Positions 35,208 to 44,264 of a stretch of 64,000 nt of DNA are shown piece after piece. The DNA is from Candidatus Nitrospira nitrificans (lineage in GTDB: Bacteria; Nitrospirota; Nitrospiria; Nitrospirales; Nitrospiraceae). A program made the position numbers and the translations under genes. The notes under the pieces were generated by a model. The model had not been told where the DNA came from. It saw only the letters and a program-made list of their open reading frames with translations, and searched no databases. Each line of letters begins with the position of its first letter. Within the stretch, counting starts at the first letter, position 1. The stretch lies in NCBI RefSeq assembly GCF_001458775.1, contig NZ_CZPZ01000013.1, positions 1 to 64,000 on the forward strand, in the 5' to 3' direction.

Positions 35208-36608
35208 TCAACACCCGACCGCTCGTTTGGCATCCGCGAGTTCCCCCTCGACGATCGCCCGAATAACGCTCAGCTGTGCAGAGGATGTCGCCTCAAATCT
35301 GAGCACCAAGGCCGGTTGGGTGTTGGAGGCCCGGATAAGCCCCCATCCATCATCGAATACTCCGCGGACACCATCGATCGTGATGAGGTCCCGAAGCATC
35401 AGCCGGCTCGGCCCGAGGCCTTGTTTGCTCCGCAAATACTCCGAGAATCTCAGGCGAATCCGCTCCACGACATTGAATTTGACTGTATCAGGAAGATCCA
35501 CCCGGATCTCCGGCGTCACCACCGTTGTGGGCAAGTCCGCAACGAGCGTTGAAAGCGGACGTTGGGTCTTCGCCAGGATTTCAACGAGGCGGCAAGACGC
35601 GTACACCGCGTCGTCGTACCCGAAATACCGATCCGCGAAAAACATGTGTCCGGACATTTCACCGGCCAATACCGCCGACTCCTCTTTCATCTTTGCCTTG
35701 ATCAGCGAATGACCGGTCTTCCACATGATCCCACGCCCGCCTCGCTTGGCAATGTCATCATAGAGGCTCTGTGACGCCTTGACTTCGGAAATGATCGTGC
35801 TGCCGGGTTGCACGGACAAGATGTCACGCGAGTAGATGACCAACAGACGGTCGCCCCACAGCACCTCGCCCTGCTCATCAACCGCCCCGATTCGGTCCGC
35901 ATCCCCATCATACCCGATTCCTACATCGGCCCCGTGATCCTTCACCGATTGCATGAGATCGGAGAGGTTCTCAAGAACCGTCGGATCCGGATGATGGTTG
36001 GGAAAGCGCCCATCGAGGTCGCAATGCAACCCCGTCACCCGACATCCCAACGACTCGAGCGCTTGTTTGGCAACGAGGGACGCCGCGCCGTTCCCGCTGT
36101 CGATCACGACATGCAGCCGGTTTGCGCGGACATGAGAGAAGCTTTTCCGGAGGTACGCCAGATAGTCGGGAATAATCGGATGCTCGGAGAGACGGCCGTT
36201 CCCCGATACAAATATCCCTGCTTCCATCACCCTTCGAAGTTCCTGAATTTCATCTCCATGAATGGCGGATTTACCGACACAGACCTTAAAGCCGTTATAC
36301 TCCGCCGCATTGTGGCTTCCGGTAATCATGATGCCGCCACCGACCGGCAGGGTGAACAATGAGAAGTAGACTAACGGCGATGTACAGACACCGATATCGA
36401 TGACATCGAGCCCACCCGCGAGCAGTCCCTTGAGCAGCGCCTTGTGCAAAGCCGGCGAACTGAGCCGCCCGTCACGCCCCAGGCTGATCGTCTTCACTCC
36501 ACGCTTCAGGCCGTAGGTGGCGTAGGCACGGCCCACCCGCTCAGCCAGATCCTCGGTCAATTCGCTGCCGACAATTCCTCTCAGATCGTATTCGCGAAAC
36601 AAACCCAT
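35208..36608 (-). CDS. Phosphomannomutase/phosphoglucomutase
   Basis: Alpha-D-phosphohexomutase of 466 aa interconverting hexose 6- and 1-phosphates. Seen: the N-terminal FREYDLRGIVG, the phosphoserine loop GIMITGSHNAAEYNG, the metal loop GYDGDADRIGA, the sugar-binding GEMSGHMFF and the C-terminal RASNTQPALVLRFEA. This is the AlgC/ManB type that can use both mannose and glucose. It lies between manC and the gluconeogenic genes, so it probably supplies mannose 1-phosphate to ManC and glucose 1-phosphate to RfbA. Confidence 0.93.
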   Translation of the reverse strand: MGLFREYDLRGIVGSELTEDLAERVGRAYATYGLKRGVKTISLGRDGRLSSPALHKALLKGLLAGGLDVIDIGVCTSPLVYFSLFTLPVGGGIMITGSHNAAEYNGFKVCVGKSAIHGDEIQELRRVMEAGIFVSGNGRLSEHPIIPDYLAYLRKSFSHVRANRLHVVIDSGNGAASLVAKQALESLGCRVTGLHCDLDGRFPNHHPDPTVLENLSDLMQSVKDHGADVGIGYDGDADRIGAVDEQGEVLWGDRLLVIYSRDILSVQPGSTIISEVKASQSLYDDIAKRGGRGIMWKTGHSLIKAKMKEESAVLAGEMSGHMFFADRYFGYDDAVYASCRLVEILAKTQRPLSTLVADLPTTVVTPEIRVDLPDTVKFNVVERIRLRFSEYLRSKQGLGPSRLMLRDLITIDGVRGVFDDGWGLIRASNTQPALVLRFEATSSAQLSVIRAIVEGELADAKRAVGC

Positions 36609-36704
36609 GGTTCCTCGTTATTCGTGCATCGTTGGACGTTACGCGTCACCTCCCGGATGACGTCCTTGCTCTTCATGATACGTATGACGTTTTGCGTTTC
36701 ACGC

Positions 36705-38186
36705 TTAACGCTTTACGCCCCTTCCGTAATCATCCTTAAACCGCACAATATCATCCTCACCGAGATACGGTCCGTTCTGCACTTCGATGATGTGCGCGAT
36801 CTCCCGCCCTGGGTTCTCCAATCGATGTTTGGTTCTCGCCGGAATGGCGGTGCTTTCTCCGACCTTTAAATCGAAAACCTCCTGACCTCGCGTCACACGC
36901 GCGATGCCGGCAATCACCACCCAATGTTCGCTCCGCTGGTGATGCATCTGGAGGGAGAGCCGGCCCCCGGGGTTCACCGTGACACGTTTCACTTTGAACC
37001 CAGCCCCCTCTTCCAACACAGTGTACGACCCCCACGGTCGCTGAACCGTCAGGTGTTCCAAATGCTCAGGCGCTTGCTGCCGCTTCAGAATATCGACGAT
37101 CTGCCTTACGTCCTGCGCCCGAGATTTCGGACACACCAACGTCGCATCAGGAGTATCCACCACCACCATATCCTGCAACCCGATCGTGGCAACCACACGC
37201 CGGTCCGCATAGACAATCGTGTGCTTGCTCTCGATGTCGATCACTCGCCCGGTCACGACATTCCCGGCCTCATTCTTCTCCGCGACTTCGTCCAGACTGC
37301 CCCAACTTCCGACATCGGACCATTTAAACGTCACCGGCACCACCGCCGCCTTCGACGACTGCTCCATCACACCGCTGTCGATTGAGACCGGTTTGATTTG
37401 GCGATAGATATCGTCGATCGACTGTTTGGAGGCGCCTTCCATTTTGAGTTTCCTGATCTGATCCATCGAAGCCGCAATCGCCGGCTGGTGAAGACCGATT
37501 TCCTGCAAAATCGTTTCAGCGCGCCAGACAAACATGCCGCTGTTCCAAAAATAGTCACCCGCCTTTAGGTACCGGGCCGCCTTCGTCGCGTTGGGCTTCT
37601 CCACGAATTTTTGAACGCGATACCCCCGCAATTTCCCCCGTGTCCCCAGCAGAGCGTTGTCTTTCGGTTTGATATACCCATACCCGGTTTCCGGGCGGAT
37701 CGGGTTGATTCCGAACGTGACCAAGTAACCCTCCATCGCCAACTGCGCGGCCAATCGGACGGCCGCCTCAAAGTCACGCTGCCCCGTCACCACATGATCG
37801 GCGGGAACCACCAGCATCAGTCCATTCGGATCGCGCGCCGACACTTCAAGCGCCGCGAGCGCGATCGCGGGGGCCGTATTGCGCCCTTCGGGCTCGAGGA
37901 GAAATCCGTTCGCGAGGTCCTCTTTCCAGTCAATCAGTTGCGTTCGAATGAGATCAGCTTGCGCCGCGTTGGTCGAAATCAGCACATTGGCAGCCTGGCC
38001 ACAGCCGAGGACGCGCCGCATGGTCTGCTGAATCAACGTATGCTCGCCGCCGATCCGCAAGAGCTGCTTGGGAAACAGATGACGGCTCAAGGGCCAAAAT
38101 CTGGTCCCGCTCCCTCCCGCCATGATCACCGGATACAGATGAGAACTCAGATCGTTATTCGTGATACGTGAAGCGTGAAGCGCCAT
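36705..38186 (-). CDS. manC: Mannose-1-phosphate guanylyltransferase/mannose-6-phosphate isomerase
   Basis: Bifunctional enzyme of 493 aa making GDP-mannose. Seen: the nucleotidyltransferase start PVIMAGGSGTRFWPLSR, FVEKPNATKA, FNSG-like YFWNSGMFVW, and a C-terminal type II isomerase cupin (about 385-490) with RPWGSYTVLEEG and LQMHHQRSEHW. The start is uncertain: the first dozen codons lie in intergenic-type repeat sequence (see findings), and a start closer to the VIMAGG motif is possible. GDP-mannose would feed the O-antigen genes upstream. Confidence 0.93.
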   Translation of the reverse strand: MALHASRITNNDLSSHLYPVIMAGGSGTRFWPLSRHLFPKQLLRIGGEHTLIQQTMRRVLGCGQAANVLISTNAAQADLIRTQLIDWKEDLANGFLLEPEGRNTAPAIALAALEVSARDPNGLMLVVPADHVVTGQRDFEAAVRLAAQLAMEGYLVTFGINPIRPETGYGYIKPKDNALLGTRGKLRGYRVQKFVEKPNATKAARYLKAGDYFWNSGMFVWRAETILQEIGLHQPAIAASMDQIRKLKMEGASKQSIDDIYRQIKPVSIDSGVMEQSSKAAVVPVTFKWSDVGSWGSLDEVAEKNEAGNVVTGRVIDIESKHTIVYADRRVVATIGLQDMVVVDTPDATLVCPKSRAQDVRQIVDILKRQQAPEHLEHLTVQRPWGSYTVLEEGAGFKVKRVTVNPGGRLSLQMHHQRSEHWVVIAGIARVTRGQEVFDLKVGESTAIPARTKHRLENPGREIAHIIEVQNGPYLGEDDIVRFKDDYGRGVKR

Positions 38187-38228
38187 ACATGTAGCCCATC
38201 TGCTCAGGTAACGTTGAACGAGTAACGG

Positions 38229-38768
38229 TTACCGTAACCGAGGTTGCCGCACCTCCAGTAACATCTCTGCGAGTTCTCTCACCGCACCCTCCCCACCCTT
38301 CTGCCGACACACATAGTCCACGACCTTCAAGACTTGCGGAAGACCATCCGCCGGGGCCGCCGACAATCCCACTGCCTTCAAGGCCTCGATGTCGTTGACG
38401 TCATCGCCGATGTACGCGACTTGCCTCAGTGAGATGTCATGTCGCATGGCCATGTCTCGGATCACCGACAACTTGTCCATCACTCCTTGATGAAGTTCCG
38501 GAATGGCGAGTTTTTCCGCTCGGCGAGCGACCAACCTGGTTCGCTCCTGCGTCACAATCGCCGTGATGAGACCGGCCTTTTGCAGCAGTTTGATCCCCAT
38601 TCCATCTCGGGTATTGAACTTTTTCCATTCATCGCCCGACTCGGAATAGTACATGCCGGCATCGGTGAGCACTCCGTCCACATCCGTGGCGAACAACCGG
38701 ATCCCTTTGAGTAGAATCCGAGACGGCCGCCGACTTACGGAGCTTCGTGTTGTGGGCTTAATCGCCAA
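38229..38768 (-). CDS. kdsC: KDO 8-phosphate phosphatase (KdsC-type HAD)
   Basis: HAD phosphatase of 179 aa that releases KDO from KDO 8-phosphate for the lipopolysaccharide core. Seen: the HAD nucleophile motif LFATDVDGVLTDAGMYY, NTRDGMGIKLL, the motif 2/3 region, and VAYIGDDVNDIEAL with the acidic motif 4. The small cap-less size and tetrameric-type motifs fit KdsC. No kdsA or kdsB lies in the window. Confidence 0.9.
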   Translation of the reverse strand: MAIKPTTRSSVSRRPSRILLKGIRLFATDVDGVLTDAGMYYSESGDEWKKFNTRDGMGIKLLQKAGLITAIVTQERTRLVARRAEKLAIPELHQGVMDKLSVIRDMAMRHDISLRQVAYIGDDVNDIEALKAVGLSAAPADGLPQVLKVVDYVCRQKGGEGAVRELAEMLLEVRQPRLR

Positions 38769-38935
38769 GGCTAAGAGGCTACCTCAATGAGTGTCGATGA
38801 AAACCTATCATACCCGACAGGCAGGGCATCGCAAAATAAAAACACGACCCACCGGTCAAGAATCGTAGAGAAGTCGTCCGTCGACTATTCGCTCAATCCT
38901 TGAAGTACGTTCCAGCACAACCACAACCGGAACAT

Positions 38936-39814
38936 TCATCTTGGCAAGTCCTCTCGCAACACTCGAAAGGGTCGCGGCGCAAAGCCGAGATCTCGCACGG
39001 CATCGGCATGGTCAAATACTAGATCACGGTTCATGCGCTCCGCCATCTCCACCGTCCAATGTCTATACCGTGGCACCAAGCGAGCTGCTGCCACCGCCGG
39101 CCGGAACAGCGAGCGCGGTATCGTGACGAGATACGGCACTTTGCCGACTAGGGAAAAGACGCGGCTCACCATCTCCCTGTAAGACATCGTTTCCCCCCCG
39201 GAAAGATTATAGGTCCGGTTGACCGCGGCAGGCGAAGTCAGGGCCGACACACATGCCGCAGCGACATCCTCCGCATGCACAGGCGCACGCAAGCCTTCGG
39301 CTTCTCCCAACAGGGGGAAAAATCCCCATCTGCGTACAAACCGGGTAATCTCCGTCAGATTCTTGTCCCGCCCACGTCCATAGATCAACGTGGGACGCAA
39401 AATGACCCATTCCACTCCTTGCGTCTCCGCCCAGGTGCGGAACGCCCTCTCTCCCTCGGCCAGACGCTGTGCAAGATGCCGCTCGCCGTGATCGGACGAA
39501 TCCTTCTTGACGAACAGGCTGGTTGAAGACAAGGCCACCACTCGACGCGCGGCGGAGATTTCGATCATTCCAAAGTACTGAGGCAACACCCAGATAGGAG
39601 CCACACACAACCAATGCGTGATTGAGGGAACATCGGGGTGAGCGGGTAAAGACGCGGGAAGCTGCAACCAGGTCACTCCCGGTTCAGGTTCGCCACCGGA
39701 TGGGTGCCTGGAGAACGCCACGGTGTGACGTCCGTCGTTTCTCAGCCGAGAGATCACGCATTCGCCGACCAGACTGTTTGCCCCCAGTAAGCCGGTCTTC
39801 ACCCGTTGATCCAC
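38936..39814 (-). CDS. NAD-dependent epimerase/dehydratase (extended SDR)
   Basis: Nucleotide-sugar or related short-chain dehydrogenase of 292 aa. Seen: the Rossmann start KTGLLGANSLVGECV (a variant of GxxGxxG), VVALSSTSLF, the Y-containing RPTLIYGRGRDKNLTE and VHAEDVAAA. No canonical YxxxK catalytic pair is obvious, so the family may be atypical in activity, like bacterial homologues of NDUFA9. The GTG at 39814 starts 14 bases after the glycosyltransferase stop; a second GTG at 39802 is possible. Confidence 0.75.
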   Translation of the reverse strand: MDQRVKTGLLGANSLVGECVISRLRNDGRHTVAFSRHPSGGEPEPGVTWLQLPASLPAHPDVPSITHWLCVAPIWVLPQYFGMIEISAARRVVALSSTSLFVKKDSSDHGERHLAQRLAEGERAFRTWAETQGVEWVILRPTLIYGRGRDKNLTEITRFVRRWGFFPLLGEAEGLRAPVHAEDVAAACVSALTSPAAVNRTYNLSGGETMSYREMVSRVFSLVGKVPYLVTIPRSLFRPAVAAARLVPRYRHWTVEMAERMNRDLVFDHADAVRDLGFAPRPFRVLREDLPR

Positions 39815-39828
39815 ACTGAAATCCGGAG

Positions 39829-40782
39829 CTATCGCAGAATGCGCAATGCTGAGTGATAGGTCGCGACCAATCCAAACCGTAGCCAGATGCCCAGCGCCAC
39901 CAGCCACATCAAGGGGCCTGGATACTGATGCTGGAAAAACTTGCGATAAAATCGCATCATTCCGCAGTGCTTATGCCATTCGACAAAGATCGGACGAGCG
40001 CGGCTGCAGCTTCCTTTGTAATGAACGACTCTCGCGTCAGGCACGAACATAATTTTCCAGCCCTTGCGCCGCAAGGTCATGGAAAAATCCAGATCCTCAC
40101 AATGCAAAAAGTACCCCTCGTCCCAATGCCCGACATCTTGCATTGCGGCGCGCCGGATCAACATGCACGCGCCGGAAATCGCCTCGACCTCGATAGGATG
40201 AGCCGGCAACGGCTGCGTGTGTAAGTGAAAATCAAAAAACAGCCTCGGCCATCGATTTGCAAAACGCGACAGACCGAATGCCCGCACAAACGATCGCCAT
40301 GGTGTCGGAATGGCCCGCCTTCCACCCGCTTGTTCGGTGCCATCCGGATTGACGAGCAGACCACCCGCCATTCCCACATCCGTGCAATCATCCAGCACCC
40401 GCAACAGGTGACTCACGGAATCAGGCGTCAGTACACAATCAGGATTAAGAAAAAACAGACAACTGCCGGTGGAGGCCTCGGCTCCGATATTGCAGGCCGC
40501 CGCAAACCCAAGATTCCGGTAATTTCGAATAATCTGCACCTTCGAGTCATAGGGAAAGGCCGCCTCAAGTTGCGCCAAACTGTCGTCGCTTGAGGCATTA
40601 TCGACCACGATCACTTCGTCGACCTGGCTTAAGGCGGACGAGACACAGGCGACAATGCATTCGCATGCATTGTAATTCACGATGATCAGCGAGACTGTCT
40701 TGGATAAAGGACAGACCTCAAGATTGCTCGAGCGACAGGGTGGTGATGAGGTCAATTGCCGTGCTGAAGCCGTCGTCAACAT
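39829..40782 (-). CDS. Family 2 glycosyltransferase, rhamnosyltransferase-like
   Basis: GT-A fold glycosyltransferase of 317 aa. Seen: SLIIVNYNACECIVACV, VVDNASSDDSL, the NLGFAAACNIGA motif, LNPDCVL in place of DxD, and GHWDEGYFLHCEDLDFSMTLRRKGW, all typical of WbbL-type rhamnosyltransferases. A C-terminal hydrophobic helix (about 285-305) may anchor it to the membrane. dTDP-rhamnose from the rfb genes would be a fitting donor; the acceptor is unknown. Confidence 0.88.
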   Translation of the reverse strand: MLTTASARQLTSSPPCRSSNLEVCPLSKTVSLIIVNYNACECIVACVSSALSQVDEVIVVDNASSDDSLAQLEAAFPYDSKVQIIRNYRNLGFAAACNIGAEASTGSCLFFLNPDCVLTPDSVSHLLRVLDDCTDVGMAGGLLVNPDGTEQAGGRRAIPTPWRSFVRAFGLSRFANRWPRLFFDFHLHTQPLPAHPIEVEAISGACMLIRRAAMQDVGHWDEGYFLHCEDLDFSMTLRRKGWKIMFVPDARVVHYKGSCSRARPIFVEWHKHCGMMRFYRKFFQHQYPGPLMWLVALGIWLRFGLVATYHSALRILR

Positions 40783-41014
40783 TTCATTACTTAGCGAAAT
40801 TCAGTTAAGCCTTGGCCCAAGGTTCGAGCCTAGGCCCGGTCTACCGCGCAAGTCAACTAGTGGAGGCCCTAGTCTTCGGGTAAAGACGGGCTAGGCCCAA
40901 CAGAACCATGAATTCCGAGACGGGAATGTTCTGGCGAGGTGCGATACACTCAAGACCGACCAGAAGGGAGTAGGAACGACCACGGCAGGACAAGTGGAGA
41001 ACTGTGGGATTGGA

Positions 41015-41980
41015 TTACCTTACTGGAACGACGTGCTTATCCATCAACCGCCAAATCTCACTCACTGTCGCAATACGAGTCGATTGAATCGCTTGCCGCT
41101 TGCGCCACATCTTCGGCAAACCGAACAAGGCATCGCGCTTGGATCGCAGGATCACCCGGCCCCGTCCCTGCAACGCAAACCAAAGGATGCTCGCCACATT
41201 CAGCAATACATGCAGCGGCAACAACAGCCAGAACAATACTCCCGGCATATCCTTCACGAAAGTCCACACCACATTGCGATGTCCATGATAGAGGGCAAAC
41301 GTGCTATGCTGCCCGCCCGTTGTACCAGAGCCGACATGCTGAACCACGGACGCAGGCACAAACAGACAGCGGTAACCGGTCAGCCGTAACCGAAACCCCA
41401 TGTCCACGTCTTCCACATAGCAGAAATAATCTTCATCAAAACCGCCGACCTCAAGCAACGCGCTCCGCCGATAGAGCGCCGCGGCAGCACAGGCTGAAAA
41501 TACCTCGGACGCCTGGACTGAAAGGGTATCCGCCGGTGCGCCATGCGCCGCGCGCCACACCAGCCCACTGATATGATACGCATCACCTGCCCCGTCCAAT
41601 AGAGAAAGATCAGTGGCATTCACCAGCTTGCTTCCGAAGACATCGAATTCAGGATTCTCCCGCGCCGCCGATAATAACGCCTCCAGCCAATGTGGCTCGG
41701 GAAAGGCATCCGGATTCAGCAAGGCAATCCATTCGGACTCTGCGGCGGCGGCCTGAATTGCCACATTGTTGCCTCGTGCGAAGCCAAGATTCTCGTTCAG
41801 CTCCAACATACACACGGATGGATAACGCCGAACGATATCGAGCGACGCATCGGAGCTCGCATTATCAACCAGAATAATCTCATGCGGCGTGACCGTCTGC
41901 GCCTGCAATGCTGATAGGCAACGATCAAGAAAGGGCTGCCCGTTCCAGTTGACAATGGCGACGGTTACCTTAGGCCACAT
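41015..41980 (-). CDS. Family 2 glycosyltransferase, rhamnosyltransferase-like
   Basis: GT-A fold glycosyltransferase of 321 aa and a close relative of the neighbouring gene at 39829. Seen: VTVAIVNWNGQPFLDRCL, LVDNASSDASLDI, ENLGFARGNN, LLNPDAFPEP and FDEDYFCYVEDVDMGFRLRLTG. A hydrophobic stretch (about 255-280) near the C-terminus may contact the membrane. The two related genes probably add successive sugars to one repeat unit. Confidence 0.88.
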   Translation of the reverse strand: MWPKVTVAIVNWNGQPFLDRCLSALQAQTVTPHEIILVDNASSDASLDIVRRYPSVCMLELNENLGFARGNNVAIQAAAAESEWIALLNPDAFPEPHWLEALLSAARENPEFDVFGSKLVNATDLSLLDGAGDAYHISGLVWRAAHGAPADTLSVQASEVFSACAAAALYRRSALLEVGGFDEDYFCYVEDVDMGFRLRLTGYRCLFVPASVVQHVGSGTTGGQHSTFALYHGHRNVVWTFVKDMPGVLFWLLLPLHVLLNVASILWFALQGRGRVILRSKRDALFGLPKMWRKRQAIQSTRIATVSEIWRLMDKHVVPVR

Positions 41981-42069
41981 CTTCTACTTTACCGATCACC
42001 ACCTCTTGCATGAGCATCCACATCGAGAAAGCAACGGCCATTGTCTTGGTCTTAGCCTTGCTGTGGCAA

Positions 42070-43413
42070 TTAACGGGACATGCATCCGATGGCCTCCCGG
42101 CTAATACCGCCGTAGGCAGCAACCATCTCATCAAATGTCGTCATCTGCGACATGCGTTCTCGTGAACGTGTGGCCATCCGGAGCCGACGGGCATCGTCGC
42201 ACACCAAATACTCAATCTGTCTTGCCAGCAACCGGCTATCACCGGGGGGGTAAAACAACGCGTTCTCCCCTTCAACCACTTGCTCACGCACGCCGAATAC
42301 AGGCGTCGTGATAATGGGAAGGCCAAAAGCCATCGCCTCAAGCGTGACTCGCGGAAAGCTCTCTACTTTTGAACTCAGGACAAAGAGATCGGCAGCCGCA
42401 TAAAACTCGGCGATCAACTCAGTCGGCGGGATAATCCGTATCTTATCTCTCGATGGAGCAGGGAGCGCATGGCATCTCTTTTTGAGAGCAGCCGCGTAGG
42501 CGCCACGGCCATCACCGACAAGCAGTATCTGAATGCGACGCGAAAGGGCATCGGGCAGCATACTAAAAGCTTCCACCAAATCCCTTTGGCCTTTCCTGTC
42601 ACATAACGTGCCCACGGAGAGAATTGCGATGGAGTCCGGCTTCAAACCTAAGGCATCACGACAGCGTACACGCTCAGCCGCATCGTTCCGAACAGAAAAC
42701 CGGTCGAGATTGATTCCGTTGTGGATCACAGTAAAGCTCTGTCGCGTGTCGAACGGCTCCCAAACCTTTCGGGTGGCATGCGCAACGAAGACAACTTTTC
42801 TCGGCAACCCAATGGCAGCAATCGCACGCTGTGCAACCGGATCAGGCAGAAAGCAGAAATATCGATCCCACTGTTCACTTTCGCGAAGGATCCAGACCGA
42901 CGGCACACCGGCCTGTTCTGCCGCCAAGACCGCCGGAAAATTCAGCAGCGTATTGACCCAGACCAGCCCAACTCCGGCCTCCTGAATGCGTAAGGCAAGA
43001 CGATCTACCTCGACGCTCAAGCGCGTAAGCGTTGAAACTTTATGCAATATACCGGGGACGACCTGTACAGCGATCCCGTGCGACGCATATTTACCCCGCA
43101 ATGGCCCATCCTCAAAAGCGACTACCTCAGGAGTAATCACTCCCTGATGAAATAGCCCCACAACCAGCTCGTTCAAACTGATTGAGGCCCCCTCAAAGTC
43201 AAGGTTATGAGAAAACGCAAGGACTTTTATCGGCCCCTGCAGACCAACCACCTTTCCATTCAGACAGGCAGATGCTCCGACTTGTGACGACAAAGGCTCC
43301 GGGCGAGGCACTGGCCCCCGCAACCCCAGAGCCACTCGCACACGATGAATCGCCCATATGACATCGCAGGACATCACGCGCAGTGCCAGTCGAACGATGT
43401 TTGAACGGCTCAC
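42070..43413 (-). CDS. Family 4 glycosyltransferase
   Basis: GT-B fold glycosyltransferase of 447 aa. Seen: an N-terminal acceptor domain with FSHNLDFEGASISLNELV, the linker VIHNGINLDRF, and the donor domain with ILSVGTLCDRKGQRDLVEA, and SKVESFPRVTLEAMAFGLPI with the E-x7-E motif of GT4. The first 70 residues are an extension before the fold. The sugar is unknown. It lies next to the methyltransferase gene at 43433. Confidence 0.88.
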   Translation of the reverse strand: MSRSNIVRLALRVMSCDVIWAIHRVRVALGLRGPVPRPEPLSSQVGASACLNGKVVGLQGPIKVLAFSHNLDFEGASISLNELVVGLFHQGVITPEVVAFEDGPLRGKYASHGIAVQVVPGILHKVSTLTRLSVEVDRLALRIQEAGVGLVWVNTLLNFPAVLAAEQAGVPSVWILRESEQWDRYFCFLPDPVAQRAIAAIGLPRKVVFVAHATRKVWEPFDTRQSFTVIHNGINLDRFSVRNDAAERVRCRDALGLKPDSIAILSVGTLCDRKGQRDLVEAFSMLPDALSRRIQILLVGDGRGAYAAALKKRCHALPAPSRDKIRIIPPTELIAEFYAAADLFVLSSKVESFPRVTLEAMAFGLPIITTPVFGVREQVVEGENALFYPPGDSRLLARQIEYLVCDDARRLRMATRSRERMSQMTTFDEMVAAYGGISREAIGCMSR

Positions 43414-43432
43414 AAGAGCGATACCTGAACGC

Positions 43433-44191
43433 CTAGGCAGGCCGGACCACGTAGATTACGCAGGCGCTGCCGAGCCACTTGGACGCTTTCTGCCTGGATT
43501 TCAACGAGAGACGTGGGCCAAGCACCATATGGCCTGTGTAGAAAAGCCCGACAGCCGTGGCCTCGTCGACGGTGAAAAGTTGGTTTGTGAAATGTTCTCT
43601 CCAATGACGTGAGCTGAAGGTCTTGATCTCGGTCAGCGCATTGCCGGTCTCACCGTGGCGCGGAACTATTGCATAGTGCTTAGCCGTACTTACCATCAAG
43701 CGCAGCACGCTCATGGCATCAGAACGCGCGGACTTTGAAAACCCTTTGGGAAGCAGGCGAGGGGCCAACCCAAGCAGCCGCTGAACAAGTTCCGTATAGT
43801 GAGCCATATTGGTCCAGAAACGCCATGCGCCGGAGGGCATGAGATGCACGCAGTAGCCGCCTGGCTTCAGGACTCTCTTGATCTCGGCTTGCAGATACGG
43901 CAGATCAAGGACATGCTCCAAGACATTGGAAGAAAACACTACGTCAAAACTATCATCGGGAAAGGGAATATTTCGGCCGTCGTAAGGCTGAACAGGAAAC
44001 TCCAATTGGCCGACATAGTTGGAGTCAGGCATGTCGATAGAGTCAACAACGTAGCCATCTTCCTTGAGGCGCTTTGCCTGATAACCTGTGCCGCCACCGA
44101 TCTCCAGTATGCGGATACCCGGGGAGAGTCGCTCGACTACTTTTCCGTATTCAAACTCTCGAATAACATGTAGAAATTCAACACTAAACAC
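43433..44191 (-). CDS. Class I SAM-dependent methyltransferase, start uncertain
   Basis: Methyltransferase of about 252 aa. Seen: motif I ILEIGGGTGYQAKRL, FPDDSFDVVFSSNVLEHV, and VLKPGGYCVHLMPSG. The GTG at 44191 is preceded by AAGG and gives the start VFSVEFLHVIREFEYG. The open frame continues upstream but overlaps the previous gene. Just upstream an ATG at 44268 forms an ATGA overlap with the previous stop but closes after 21 codons (MKLEFTYLLNAATWRRVGLE, stop). This looks like the true start displaced by a small indel, so the gene may be damaged. Confidence 0.75.
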   Translation of the reverse strand: MFSVEFLHVIREFEYGKVVERLSPGIRILEIGGGTGYQAKRLKEDGYVVDSIDMPDSNYVGQLEFPVQPYDGRNIPFPDDSFDVVFSSNVLEHVLDLPYLQAEIKRVLKPGGYCVHLMPSGAWRFWTNMAHYTELVQRLLGLAPRLLPKGFSKSARSDAMSVLRLMVSTAKHYAIVPRHGETGNALTEIKTFSSRHWREHFTNQLFTVDEATAVGLFYTGHMVLGPRLSLKSRQKASKWLGSACVIYVVRPA

Positions 44192-44264
44192 TGATTCGAG
44201 CCTTATCGTTCCAGACCGACCCTGCGCCAAGTCGCTGCATTGAGCAGATATGTAAATTCGAGCT

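Noticed and set aside
40826-40848. tRNA T-loop-like sequence (GGTTCGAGCC)
   Set aside because: The flanking bases do not form a T stem and no anticodon arm or acceptor stem is present.
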